Below the pieces are notes generated by a model. That model was not told where the DNA came from. It did not search any database and was given only the letters and a program-made list of their open reading frames with translations. This document shows, piece by piece, positions 8,765-16,435 of a DNA stretch of 64,000 nt. The translations under genes and the position numbers were made by a program. The number at the start of each line of letters is the position of its first letter. The first letter of the stretch is position 1. This stretch comes from UBA5072 sp041737175 (GTDB lineage: Bacteria > Bacteroidota > Bacteroidia > Bacteroidales > UBA10428), in assembly GCA_041737175.1 (NCBI GenBank), contig JBGSSF010000023.1, positions 227,135 to 291,134 on the forward strand. The letters are read 5' to 3'.

Positions 8765-9235
8765 TTATAAATCCATGTACTCTATTTCAATATTCGCTTT
8801 GCGCAAAAGATCCACACCGTCCTGGGTATGATATGCATCACAAAAAACCACCCGGCGGATTCCCGATTGTATAATGAGCTTTGCACATTCCATGCAGGGT
8901 GATGTGGTAATATACAACGTTGCCCCTTCACTGCTGTTGTTTGATTTGGCTACTTTTGTTATGGCATTCGCCTCAGCATGCAACACATAGGGTTTGGTTT
9001 TGTAATTCTCATCTTCGCAGATATTCTCGAATCCTGCCGGAGTTCCGTTGAAGCCGTCAGAAATTATCATCCTTTCTTTTACAATCAGCGCTCCTACCTG
9101 CCTGCGTTTGCAATAGGAGTTCTGGGCCCAGATACGTGCCATTTCAAGGTATCTCTTATCAAATTGGGCCTGTTTTTCACCGTAAGGATGAATCGGATCA
9201 TATTTTTTCATTTCCGTGTAATGATTGAGCAACAA
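8765..9235 (-). CDS. dCMP deaminase (ComEB-like)
   Basis: Zinc-dependent deaminase that converts dCMP to dUMP, feeding thymidylate synthesis. The 156-residue product carries the zinc-binding motifs HAEANA and SPCMECAKL, with the proton-shuttling Glu in HAE. The stretch SDGFNGTPAGFENICEDE and a Cys (SYCKRRQVGALIV) fit the dCMP branch of the cytidine/dCMP deaminase family. A start seven codons later (MKKYDPIHPYGE) is equally possible. The gene leads the protease gene and is probably in the same transcript. Confidence 0.9.
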   Translation of the reverse strand: MLLNHYTEMKKYDPIHPYGEKQAQFDKRYLEMARIWAQNSYCKRRQVGALIVKERMIISDGFNGTPAGFENICEDENYKTKPYVLHAEANAITKVAKSNNSSEGATLYITTSPCMECAKLIIQSGIRRVVFCDAYHTQDGVDLLRKANIEIEYMDL

Positions 9236-9362
9236 CTCTCCGGATAACGGAGGACAAATATAGTATTAATTTCATTGGGTATGAATCGGATCTGCTATTT
9301 TATCAGTTCATGCAGCGATGTGAAAATTTAGTCGTCATTCCTAAAACTGTAAACTTATTCTT

Positions 9363-10094
9363 ATGAAAACTGGAACTTATAATAAAGCTGGTCTGACAAT
9401 CCTGTCATTGGGATGTTTGGTTTTATTCTCGTGCGCATCGAACGTAATGACAGGTCAAACCGTTAAAGAAACAAGGAGTGTTTCTGCTTTCTCCGGGGTG
9501 GCGCTGGCATTCTCCGGTGATGTCTATATCACACAGGGGGCGGTGCAGAAAGTTGAAATTGAAGCCGATAAGAATACCCTGGAGATCATTGAAACCGAGG
9601 TTGAGAATAATGTGCTTGTGTTGAAAACCAAAAATGGCCACTGGCGCGATCTCGGACAAATCAAGGCTTATATTACCATGCCGGATATTGGCGAGCTAAG
9701 CGTCAGCGGATCAGGTGATATGATTTGCGAAACACCTGTGAAGACTGATGAAATTGATATTAAGGTGAGCGGCAGCGGCTCTGTCAGGATGCGTAAACTG
9801 GAGTCCCGTGAAGTTAACGCAACCATTACAGGTTCAGGAGACATAACCCTTTCAGGCAGCGGCGCTGATCAGGGCGAACTGGATGCAGTGATAACCGGAT
9901 CCGGCAACTTCAATGCCGAGGAGCTACCTTTTGCTGAGGTTGACGTTCAGATAACCGGTTCGGGCTCTGCCAGGGTAAATGCGCTGAAAGAACTTGAAAC
10001 CATGATCACCGGAAGCGGCAGTGTCCTTTACAAGGGTAATCCAAAGATCAGTGCCAATGCCACGGGATCAGGAAGAACCAAATCTTTGAACTAA
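9363..10094 (+). CDS. GIN-domain (DUF2807) lipoprotein
   Basis: Envelope protein of the 'putative auto-transporter adhesin head GIN' family, common in Bacteroidota. The 243-residue product has a lipoprotein signal ending LVLFSC and a repetitive beta-solenoid body in which ITGSGS, VSGSGS and ATGSG motifs recur every 20-25 residues, the hallmark of the fold. The FSGVALAFSGDVYITQG start of the domain is typical. No enzymatic role is known. It stands alone and overlaps the convergent cupin gene by four nucleotides. Confidence 0.88.
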   Translation: MKTGTYNKAGLTILSLGCLVLFSCASNVMTGQTVKETRSVSAFSGVALAFSGDVYITQGAVQKVEIEADKNTLEIIETEVENNVLVLKTKNGHWRDLGQIKAYITMPDIGELSVSGSGDMICETPVKTDEIDIKVSGSGSVRMRKLESREVNATITGSGDITLSGSGADQGELDAVITGSGNFNAEELPFAEVDVQITGSGSARVNALKELETMITGSGSVLYKGNPKISANATGSGRTKSLN

Positions 10095-10414
10095 TCGCCT
10101 TTGATCATCACCAGCATCATCTTGAATTTCTCCACTGCCTGAACGGCATGGGGAATGTTGGCAGGCATAACAATGAACTGCCCTGCTGAAAGGTCATAGG
10201 GTTCCCTGTTGATAATGATTCTCCCCCTGCCCTCGGTGATCTGCACATAGGCATCAAACGGAGCGCTGTGCTCACTCAGGCTTTGGCCTGAATCAAAAGC
10301 AAACAGGGTGATATTTCCTGTTTGCTTTTTCAATACCATTTTGCTTACCGTAGCATTATCGGTGTAACTTACCGATTCAGCCAGATTAAATACGGTTGAT
10401 TTTTCAAATTCCAT
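10091..10414 (-). CDS. Cupin domain protein
   Basis: Small single-domain cupin of 107 residues. The double-stranded beta-helix pattern is visible: LSEHSAPFDAYVQITEGRG with a His and a Glu/Tyr position of motif 1, and GQFIVMPANIPHAVQA as motif 2 with its conserved PxxxPH. Such proteins bind metals or small ligands; this one probably serves as a sensor or accessory protein rather than an enzyme. It sits 21 nt downstream of the hcp stop on the same strand, so a role near the Hcp system is possible but only inferred. Confidence 0.85.
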   Translation of the reverse strand: MEFEKSTVFNLAESVSYTDNATVSKMVLKKQTGNITLFAFDSGQSLSEHSAPFDAYVQITEGRGRIIINREPYDLSAGQFIVMPANIPHAVQAVEKFKMMLVMIKGD

Positions 10415-10435
10415 GGATCATATTTTATATTGTAA

Positions 10436-12085
10436 TTAATTCAACATCTTTGCCATATCCTCTTCTACCGTTGTGATCCCCGAAATCCCAAAGTTCTTGA
10501 CCAGGATGGCGACTACGTTGGGCGACAGGAATGCCGGGAGAGTCGGGCCCAGATGGATCTTTTTAACCCCGATGTACAGCAACGCCAGCAATACAATGAC
10601 CGCCTTCTGCTCGTACCAGGCGATGTTGTATTCGATGGGCAATTCGTTGATGTCATTCAGCTGAAAAATCTCTTTCAGCTTAAGAGCGATAACAGCCAGT
10701 GAATAGGAGTCATTGCACTGTCCGGCATCCAGAACACGCGGAATACCGTTGATATCTCCCAATGGAAGTTTGTTATACCTGTACTTGGCGCATCCGGCCG
10801 TAAGTATGATCGTATCCTCAGGCAACGCGGCAGCAAACTCGGTATAATAATCACGACTTTTCATCCTGCCGTCACAACCGGCCATGACAAAGAACTTTTT
10901 GATCTTGCCTGTTTTTACCGCTTCAACCACCTTATCTGCCAGGGCAAAAACCTGTGCATGGGCGAAACCTCCGGTTATATGACCCTGTTCGATTTCACGG
11001 GGAGCCAAACTGCGCTTCGCGTGGGCAATGACTGTGCTGAAATCCTTATGGCCGTTTTTACGTTCTCCGATATGCGGAAAACCTTCAAATCCGGCCTCGC
11101 CGGTTGTATAAACCTTATCCCTATATGAAGCGTTGGGTAAAGGGGGTACTATGCAATTGGTAGTAAAGAGGATGGGACCATTGAACGATTCGAACTCCTC
11201 ACGCTGTTTCCACCAGGAATTTCCATAATTGCCTGCAAAATTGCCGTATTTCTTAAAGAACGGATAATAATGCGCCGGCAACATTTCACTGTGGGTATAT
11301 ACATCAATCCCTGCATCCTTTGTTTGTTCCAGAAGATCTTCCAAATCCCGGAGATCGTGCCCGCTGATGAGAATTCCAGGATTTTTTCGCACACCGATAT
11401 TGACCCTGGTGATCTCCGGATTTCCGTAACGACCCGTATTGGCCTTATCGAGCAGGGCCATTGCCTTTACACCGTAGAATCCTGTTTCCGTCACCATCTT
11501 GATAAGGTCATCGGCCGTCAATTCATCATTCACCGTAGCCGCCATGGCCCTGTGCATAAAGGCATAAATATCCGTATCTTCGTGACCCAGGTTAAAGGCG
11601 TGATCCGCATAGGCAGCCATTCCTTTCAGTCCGTAAATGATAAGGCTGCGTAACGACCGGATATCCTCATCCCGGGTGGACAATATGCCAATCAGGGCAG
11701 CCTGCACTTCAAATTCAGCGGTGCTGTTGGAAAACCAGGTGGCACATTCCGGAATTCTAACTGCACCTGCGCCTCCGGAAGCCTTATGTTTGGCCTGCAA
11801 CCTGCTCCTGAGCGCGAGCCCCGCTTTAATCCTTTCCACAAAGACAGCTTTATCAAAATTGGCATTGGTGATAGTAGAAAACAGGCCTCTCATGACAAAA
11901 TGATCAGGCTCTTTTTCTTTATACCCCTTTGCCCTGAGATGCAGGGTATAAAAAGATATGCCTTTCATAACATACAGCAGCAAGTCCTGAAGATTTGCCA
12001 CATCATCGGCTTTACCGCATACTCCCTTGATCTGGCAGCCAACACCCTTGGCCGCCTCCTGACATTGATTGCAAAACATCGACAT
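10436..12085 (-). CDS. hcp: Hydroxylamine reductase / hybrid cluster protein, class I
   Basis: Hcp protects against nitrosative stress by reducing nitric oxide or hydroxylamine at its hybrid iron-sulfur-oxo cluster in the cytoplasm. The N-terminal cluster cysteines lie at residues 5, 8, 17 and 23 (C-x2-C-x8-C-x5-C), the class I spacing of strict anaerobes, unlike the C-x2-C-x11-C-x6-C of enterobacterial class II. The length (549) is usual. Hybrid-cluster ligands are visible as VMAGCDGR, LTAGCAKYRYN and LDAGQCNDSYS. It follows a ferredoxin-domain gene by 26 nt, with a Crp/Fnr regulator diverging upstream. Confidence 0.96.
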   Translation of the reverse strand: MSMFCNQCQEAAKGVGCQIKGVCGKADDVANLQDLLLYVMKGISFYTLHLRAKGYKEKEPDHFVMRGLFSTITNANFDKAVFVERIKAGLALRSRLQAKHKASGGAGAVRIPECATWFSNSTAEFEVQAALIGILSTRDEDIRSLRSLIIYGLKGMAAYADHAFNLGHEDTDIYAFMHRAMAATVNDELTADDLIKMVTETGFYGVKAMALLDKANTGRYGNPEITRVNIGVRKNPGILISGHDLRDLEDLLEQTKDAGIDVYTHSEMLPAHYYPFFKKYGNFAGNYGNSWWKQREEFESFNGPILFTTNCIVPPLPNASYRDKVYTTGEAGFEGFPHIGERKNGHKDFSTVIAHAKRSLAPREIEQGHITGGFAHAQVFALADKVVEAVKTGKIKKFFVMAGCDGRMKSRDYYTEFAAALPEDTIILTAGCAKYRYNKLPLGDINGIPRVLDAGQCNDSYSLAVIALKLKEIFQLNDINELPIEYNIAWYEQKAVIVLLALLYIGVKKIHLGPTLPAFLSPNVVAILVKNFGISGITTVEEDMAKMLN

Positions 12086-12111
12086 TATATTGGGTTTTAA
12101 AATTTAAAATA

Positions 12112-12900
12112 TTATTGCCATTCTTCTTTTACAATAGATCCTTCAATAGACACCACCATCAGTTTAACCGGAACCTTTCGCTGTGCTGCAGAAACGGCCG
12201 ATCTGACAATCTGCAGCAAGCCACCGCAACAGGGTACCGTCATGACCATCACGGTGATCGTGTTGATGCCGGCGTGATCAATCATCGCTGTAATCTTGTT
12301 GACGTAAACATCGAGGTCGGAATCCAGCTTGGGACAAGCGATTGCCAAACTCTTACCCTTCAGGTGACGCTGGTGAAAATCGGCCAGCGCATAAGCAGTG
12401 CAATCTGCTGCAATCAACACATCCGCATTCCGGTAATAAGGTGCCTGGGGATTGATCAGGTGAAGCTGCACCGGCCACTGCTTCAATTCCGACGGACTGG
12501 CATTTGCAGGAACCACATGATCATTTGCAATTACAGGAATTACTGCTCCTGCCGATACTTCTCCATTATCTCCTTGTCTCCCCCTCTCCTTGTCTCCCCC
12601 TCTTTCTATTACCCTACTCCGGCTTCCCGGACAGCCACCACCATGCCCGTGCTGGTGACCATGAGAGACCATGATTTCCATGACCCTGGTTTCGTCGTAT
12701 GCCTCCGCTTCCCGTCTTTCAATAGTTATGGCGCCCTGGGGGCAATGACCTATGCAGGCTCCAAGTCCATCACACATCAGGTCGCTGATCAGGCGAGCCT
12801 TACCATCAATGATCTGCAGAGCTCCCTCGTGACAACCCGGTACACATAATCCGCATCCATTGCAAAGACTGTCATCTATTTTTACCATTTCACGCACCAT
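12112..12900 (-). CDS. 4Fe-4S ferredoxin-domain protein paired with Hcp
   Basis: Likely electron donor for Hcp. The 262-residue product has an N-terminal bacterial ferredoxin region: first cluster C13-x2-C16-x2-C19-x3-C23, second cluster around C43, C49 and C53 (CDGLGACIGHC). A His/Gly-rich linker (SHGHQHGHGGG, residues 79-89) follows, then a charged repeat-encoded stretch (residues about 99-111) and a C-terminal domain with VPCCGG that resembles the domain fused to such ferredoxins in anaerobes. The stretch around 12570-12601 is a perfect 16-bp direct repeat in the DNA. A start at the fifth codon is also possible. Confidence 0.88.
   Translation of the reverse strand: MVREMVKIDDSLCNGCGLCVPGCHEGALQIIDGKARLISDLMCDGLGACIGHCPQGAITIERREAEAYDETRVMEIMVSHGHQHGHGGGCPGSRSRVIERGGDKERGRQGDNGEVSAGAVIPVIANDHVVPANASPSELKQWPVQLHLINPQAPYYRNADVLIAADCTAYALADFHQRHLKGKSLAIACPKLDSDLDVYVNKITAMIDHAGINTITVMVMTVPCCGGLLQIVRSAVSAAQRKVPVKLMVVSIEGSIVKEEWQ
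12570..12601. repeat. Two perfect 16-bp tandem repeats inside a coding region
   Basis: CTCCTTGTCTCCCCCT occurs twice in direct succession (12570-12585 and 12586-12601), inside the ferredoxin-domain gene, with a further partial copy (CTCC) before it. Sixteen is not a multiple of three, so gain or loss of one copy would shift the reading frame. Confidence 0.9.
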
Positions 12901-12937
12901 ATTATCATTTTTAAAGTTTTGCTTCGTAATTTTGATA

Positions 12938-12945
12938 CAAAAATA
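12938..12945 (-). promoter_or_regulatory. Candidate -7 element of the ferredoxin-hcp operon
   Basis: On the minus strand the bases read TATTTTTG, matching TAnnTTTG. It lies 38 nt before the ferredoxin start, giving a short leader. The -33 region is not a clear TTTG. It sits next to the palindrome at 12967-12982, which would place that site just upstream of the polymerase contact region. Confidence 0.5.
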
Positions 12946-12966
12946 AGATACCGGAATCCGAAATTA

Positions 12967-12982
12967 TGTATCATATGTTACA
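12967..12982. promoter_or_regulatory. Palindromic operator candidate between hcp operon and regulator
   Basis: TGTATCATATGTTACA is a 16-bp near-perfect palindrome (one mismatched pair), the size and symmetry expected for a Crp/Fnr-family dimer. It lies in the 95-bp intergenic space between the ferredoxin-hcp operon and the divergent Crp/Fnr gene, 14 nt before the latter's start. Inference: the neighbouring regulator binds here to control hcp and itself. Confidence 0.5.
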
Positions 12983-12995
12983 ATTTTGATTTTTT

Positions 12996-13676
12996 ATGGA
13001 AATCCCTTTTGCACAGCTTGCAGGTACCAATATCTTTCGGGGTCTCAGTGTGGAAGACATTGCCGAATTATTTGATGGTAAGCCTTTCCGGATCAAGGAA
13101 TATTCACGCGATGAGTATATTGCATTCAGTCATGATGTTTGCCATGATATGCTTTTTATTGTGAAAGGATCTGTCAGAGGTGAAATGACGGACTTCTCGG
13201 GTAAAAAATTGAAGATTGAGGATATCCTTGCTCCCCGGCCCCTGGCTGCTGCCTTTATTTTCGGAAAGGAAAACCGGTACCCGGTCGACATCATCGCCAA
13301 TGAACAGGTAACCATCCTTACCATACCCCGTGACGTGCTGATTTATATCCTTCAGCACAGCCAGGTCGTTCTGCAGAATTACCTCAATGCCATCTCCAGC
13401 CGTACGCAATTTCTTTCGAACAAGATCAGGTTCCTGTCCTTTAAAACCATTCGGGAAAAGATAGCCAATTATGTGCTGAACCAAACCCAAAGAGATAGCA
13501 ACACGCTTATGCTCAATCAATCACAATCTGAGCTCGCCGACCTTTTTGGCGTTACCAGGCCATCACTGGCGCGCACACTGGCCGAGATGGAAGATGAGGG
13601 CCTTTTGCGCGTTGAAAGAAGAGAAATTACAATACTCGATAAAGAAAAATTGAATAAATTGCTGAATAAATTTTGA
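12996..13676 (+). CDS. Crp/Fnr-family regulator, HcpR-like
   Basis: Transcription factor of 226 residues with an N-terminal cyclic-nucleotide-like sensor barrel (about 1-130), a dimerisation helix (about 130-165) and a C-terminal winged helix with the recognition region SQSELADLFGVTRPSLARTL. No Fnr-type cysteine cluster is visible. Its divergent placement against ferredoxin-hcp is the classic context of HcpR, a nitrosative-stress regulator, so I infer that role. The gene for the YbjQ-like protein begins four nucleotides after its stop. Confidence 0.88.
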   Translation: MEIPFAQLAGTNIFRGLSVEDIAELFDGKPFRIKEYSRDEYIAFSHDVCHDMLFIVKGSVRGEMTDFSGKKLKIEDILAPRPLAAAFIFGKENRYPVDIIANEQVTILTIPRDVLIYILQHSQVVLQNYLNAISSRTQFLSNKIRFLSFKTIREKIANYVLNQTQRDSNTLMLNQSQSELADLFGVTRPSLARTLAEMEDEGLLRVERREITILDKEKLNKLLNKF

Positions 13677-13680
13677 AACC

Positions 13681-14010
13681 ATGCAAAACCTTATCTTAAC
13701 AACAACCCCCAACATCGAAGAGAAAAAGATCACCCAGTATTTTGGCCTGGTCACCGGTGAAGCCATCATTGGCGCCAATATTTTCAGGGACATTTTCGCA
13801 GGGATACGCGATATTGTCGGTGGACGCTCCGGCTCCTACGAGGAAGTCCTTCGGGAAGCCAAAGAAAATGCCCTCAGCGAAATGACAGAAAATGCAAGAC
13901 GTTTGGGCGCCAACGCTGTCATCGGAATCGACCTGGATTATGAAGCCATTGGAACCAACGGTAGCATGCTGATGGTCACTTCAAGCGGAACAGCTGTACT
14001 TGTGGAATAA
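13681..14010 (+). CDS. YbjQ family (heavy-metal-binding domain) protein
   Basis: Small protein of 109 residues of the YbjQ/UPF0145 family, recognised from GLVTGEAIIGANIFRDIFAGIRDIVGGRSGSYE and the closing GANAVIGIDLDYEAIG motif. Family members form pentamer-like rings; the physiological role is unknown. It lies four nucleotides after the Crp/Fnr gene and shares TAATG with the next gene, so the three form a tight operon with coupled translation. Confidence 0.93.
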   Translation: MQNLILTTTPNIEEKKITQYFGLVTGEAIIGANIFRDIFAGIRDIVGGRSGSYEEVLREAKENALSEMTENARRLGANAVIGIDLDYEAIGTNGSMLMVTSSGTAVLVE

Positions 14011-14588
14011 TGAACGGCAGCACTGAAATGGTCCGTTGCGAATGGGCCAACACGCATCCTTTGCTTACGGAGTATCACGACCGGGAGTGGGGTGTGCCAT
14101 TGCATGATGAGAACAGGGTGTTTGAGATGTTCTCCCTCGATTGCTTTCAGGCCGGTCTGAGCTGGCTGACCATATTGAAAAAACGGAACGCTTTTCTCCA
14201 GGCGTTTGACGGTTTCATTATCGACCAGGTGGCAACATTTACAGATCAGAAAATCGGGGAATTATTGGTAAATCAGGGTATCGTCCGGAACAGGCTGAAA
14301 ATTCCGGCCGTAATTCATAATGCCTTCCTGGCGCAGGAAATGCGGAATGAATTCGGCACTTTCGCCAATTATATATGGAGTTTCAGCGATGGAAAAGTGA
14401 TCCGTAACGCCTGGGAAAACCAGCGTGATATTCCGGCCTCTTCAGCGGTATCCGATAAGATGAGCCGGGATATGATCAAAAGAGGTTTTAAATTCTCAGG
14501 ATCCACCATCTGCTATGCGTTTATGCAATCCATAGGAATGGTGAATGATCACCTGGTGAGTTGCTTCAGATATGAAAAGCTGGCTTAG
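14010..14588 (+). CDS. tag: DNA-3-methyladenine glycosylase I
   Basis: Removes 3-methyladenine from alkylated DNA, the first step of base-excision repair. The 192-residue product has the characteristic N-terminus CEWANTHPLLTEYHDREWGVP, then FEMFSLDCFQAGLSWLTIL and the FKFSGSTICYAFMQSIGMVNDH motif near the C-terminus. The start overlaps the preceding stop by one nucleotide (TAATG). A start at codon 7 would still keep the conserved region. It is expressed behind the regulator and YbjQ gene; a link to alkylating nitrosative damage is plausible but inferred. Confidence 0.95.
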   Translation: MNGSTEMVRCEWANTHPLLTEYHDREWGVPLHDENRVFEMFSLDCFQAGLSWLTILKKRNAFLQAFDGFIIDQVATFTDQKIGELLVNQGIVRNRLKIPAVIHNAFLAQEMRNEFGTFANYIWSFSDGKVIRNAWENQRDIPASSAVSDKMSRDMIKRGFKFSGSTICYAFMQSIGMVNDHLVSCFRYEKLA

Positions 14589-14827
14589 ATCAACCCGGCC
14601 TTTTTCATTTCAGCAATAATCTCGTCCACGGTTTTGGAAGAATTCGGCAGAATATTAGGAGGACATTTCCCGGCAAGTGCGGCTACCTGGAAACGCCGGC
14701 ATCGCTTACGACCCTCTTCTCCGGCTTCACAATACTGTCTTTTATATACTTCTGTATATTCTGTTCCTTTCAATATACCGTTAAATATCGGGCACCCAGG
14801 AGTTTTTGGACATAGGTTTGCTTCCAT
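14585..14827 (-). CDS. Small cysteine-containing hypothetical protein
   Basis: An 80-residue protein with five cysteines: C6 and C12 in LCPKTPGCPIF, then C33, C43 and C55. The pattern suggests a small metal- or cluster-binding fold, possibly zinc. The central stretch (YCEAGEEGRKRCRRFQVA) looks conserved-like rather than random, and similar short proteins exist in Bacteroidota, but I know no function. The gene overlaps the convergent tag gene by four nucleotides. The C-terminal half reads as a helix (TVDEIIAEMKKAGLI). Confidence 0.65.
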   Translation of the reverse strand: MEANLCPKTPGCPIFNGILKGTEYTEVYKRQYCEAGEEGRKRCRRFQVAALAGKCPPNILPNSSKTVDEIIAEMKKAGLI

Positions 14828-14901
14828 AAGTTGATTGTTAAAATATTACACTTTAATACCAGCGTATACTGCAATTCAGGAAAAAGGTTTCGTAATCAGG
14901 A

Positions 14902-15555
14902 TCACTTTTCAGCCTGGTCACAAACCCTTATCATCTGCAGTGTTTCTGATTTGCCCCAGGAGGGATAATAAGGAAGTATGGTTTTAAATGTAAGATATTT
15001 ATCTTTTGCCATCAGGAATAATGGCAGCGCCCTTTTTGCCCCTCCGCCAAATGCGACCGGTGTATAATACACATTATAACCCATTAACAGATAGGCTCTC
15101 GGGTTACCGGGATCGGCTGCAACAGACTTCTTTAAACTGGTACTGGCCTTCTGGGAAAGGGTCATCCCACGCAGCTGGGGATTTACCTGTAAACGTGCCT
15201 GGTAAAGGAAGGCCTGCAATACATGAATCTCGGGCTCGCCTGGTTTTATTTTAAACGCTTTATCGATCCATTGCTGAGCTTTATCAATAATACTGTCTTT
15301 GGTGGTGGTTTCCCGGGCCTGGTAACCGGCGTGAATATAACTTAATGCCGTGTAATAGGAGGTCAGCCACTGACCAGTGTACTGCGTATCCTGCTGTTCG
15401 AAATAACGCGTGCACATGAAGTAATCTTCCAGGGTTTTTGCATTTTTCAACATTTGGATACCGGGATTGTAAACCGATGAATCACCGGGGGATTGCGCGT
15501 GAAAGCTATTCACGGTAAAGATGAGGTGGATGGCAACCATGAGAATTGCTCTCAT
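14902..15555 (-). CDS. TPR-like secreted protein, hypothetical
   Basis: A 217-residue exported protein with a cleavable signal (about 20 residues, ending near SFHAQ). The body looks like a run of helical pairs of the tetratricopeptide type: LEDYFMCTRYFEQQ, AQQWIDKAFKIKPGEPEIHVLQAFLYQA and SLKKSVAADPGNPRAYLLMGYNVYYTP. These probably bind another envelope protein; no enzymatic motif is seen. It overlaps the end of lipA by four nucleotides on the same strand, so they are translated from one message. Confidence 0.75.
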   Translation of the reverse strand: MRAILMVAIHLIFTVNSFHAQSPGDSSVYNPGIQMLKNAKTLEDYFMCTRYFEQQDTQYTGQWLTSYYTALSYIHAGYQARETTTKDSIIDKAQQWIDKAFKIKPGEPEIHVLQAFLYQARLQVNPQLRGMTLSQKASTSLKKSVAADPGNPRAYLLMGYNVYYTPVAFGGGAKRALPLFLMAKDKYLTFKTILPYYPSWGKSETLQMIRVCDQAEK

Positions 15556-16412
15556 ACGATGTGGTTTTCAGCATGGTAAGATGACCGAACCAGGGGACTG
15601 CTTTCCACAACCGCAAATCCCTTTTTTAGGCCAGCCTCACGGTATCTTTCAAATTGATCCGGATGAATATAGGAATATACCGGCATATGCTCCAGGGTAG
15701 GTTGCAGGTATTGTCCGATTGTCATTACCTTAACTCCGACGGCCAGCAAATCATCCATGGTTTGCAGCACTTCTTCCCCGGTTTCACCCAGGCCCAGCAT
15801 GATCCCTGATTTGGCGGTGATACCTGAACCGGCAATTATTCCGAGAACATCCAGACTGATTCTATAGCGTGCCTTGCTTCTTATCTGGCGGCTCAACCGC
15901 TCAACGGTCTCCAGATTATGTGAAATGACTTCCGGCTTCTCTGCAATGATCCTCTGAACCAGGTCAGCCCTCCCCTGAAAATCAGGGATCAACACCTCTA
16001 TAGTGGTTTTGGGATTGAACTCCCGGACCTTTCGGATGGCTGCAGTCCATAGCCCGGCACCCAGATCTTCGAGATCATCGCGGTCCACCGAAGTAATCAC
16101 GCAATGTTTCACGCCCATGCTTTTCATCGATTCCGCAAGTCTTTCGGGTTCCTGCCAGTCAACCGGCAAGGGTCTTCCGGTGGGCACCGAGCAGAATTTG
16201 CACCGTCGGGTGCAAATGTTCCCGAGAATCATAAAGGTCGCAGTTCCATGATTCCAGCATTCGCCGATGTTGGGACAATTGCCGCTGGTACATATGGTAT
16301 TTAAATTCTGCCGCAGAACGAGGTTCTTCACCCGGGAGTAGTTCTCGCCGTTGGCACGTTTCATCTTCATCCAGTGCGGAAGACGGAGGCGGGTTGTAAC
16401 GCTGCTTTCCAA
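15552..16412 (-). CDS. lipA: Lipoyl synthase
   Basis: Radical-SAM enzyme that inserts two sulfurs into octanoyl-carrying subunits of 2-oxo acid dehydrogenases and related complexes. The auxiliary cluster ligands appear as CTSGNCPNIGEC and the radical-SAM motif as CTRRCKFC; the conserved C-terminal RSSYHA is intact. I chose the TTG start (286 residues, LESSVTTRLRLPHW...), because the upstream ATG in frame would overlap the nucleoside-hydrolase gene by 61 nt and adds residues unlike the family. An ATG 14 codons further in would truncate the N-terminal region. Confidence 0.93.
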   Translation of the reverse strand: MESSVTTRLRLPHWMKMKRANGENYSRVKNLVLRQNLNTICTSGNCPNIGECWNHGTATFMILGNICTRRCKFCSVPTGRPLPVDWQEPERLAESMKSMGVKHCVITSVDRDDLEDLGAGLWTAAIRKVREFNPKTTIEVLIPDFQGRADLVQRIIAEKPEVISHNLETVERLSRQIRSKARYRISLDVLGIIAGSGITAKSGIMLGLGETGEEVLQTMDDLLAVGVKVMTIGQYLQPTLEHMPVYSYIHPDQFERYREAGLKKGFAVVESSPLVRSSYHAENHIV

Positions 16413-16435
16413 GTGATTTTTTTTTAAAGATAAAT

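Noticed and set aside
12115..12849. Long plus-strand frame opposite the ferredoxin gene
   Set aside because: It is the shadow of a well-supported gene with clear 4Fe-4S motifs; the translation is His/Arg-rich and low in pattern.
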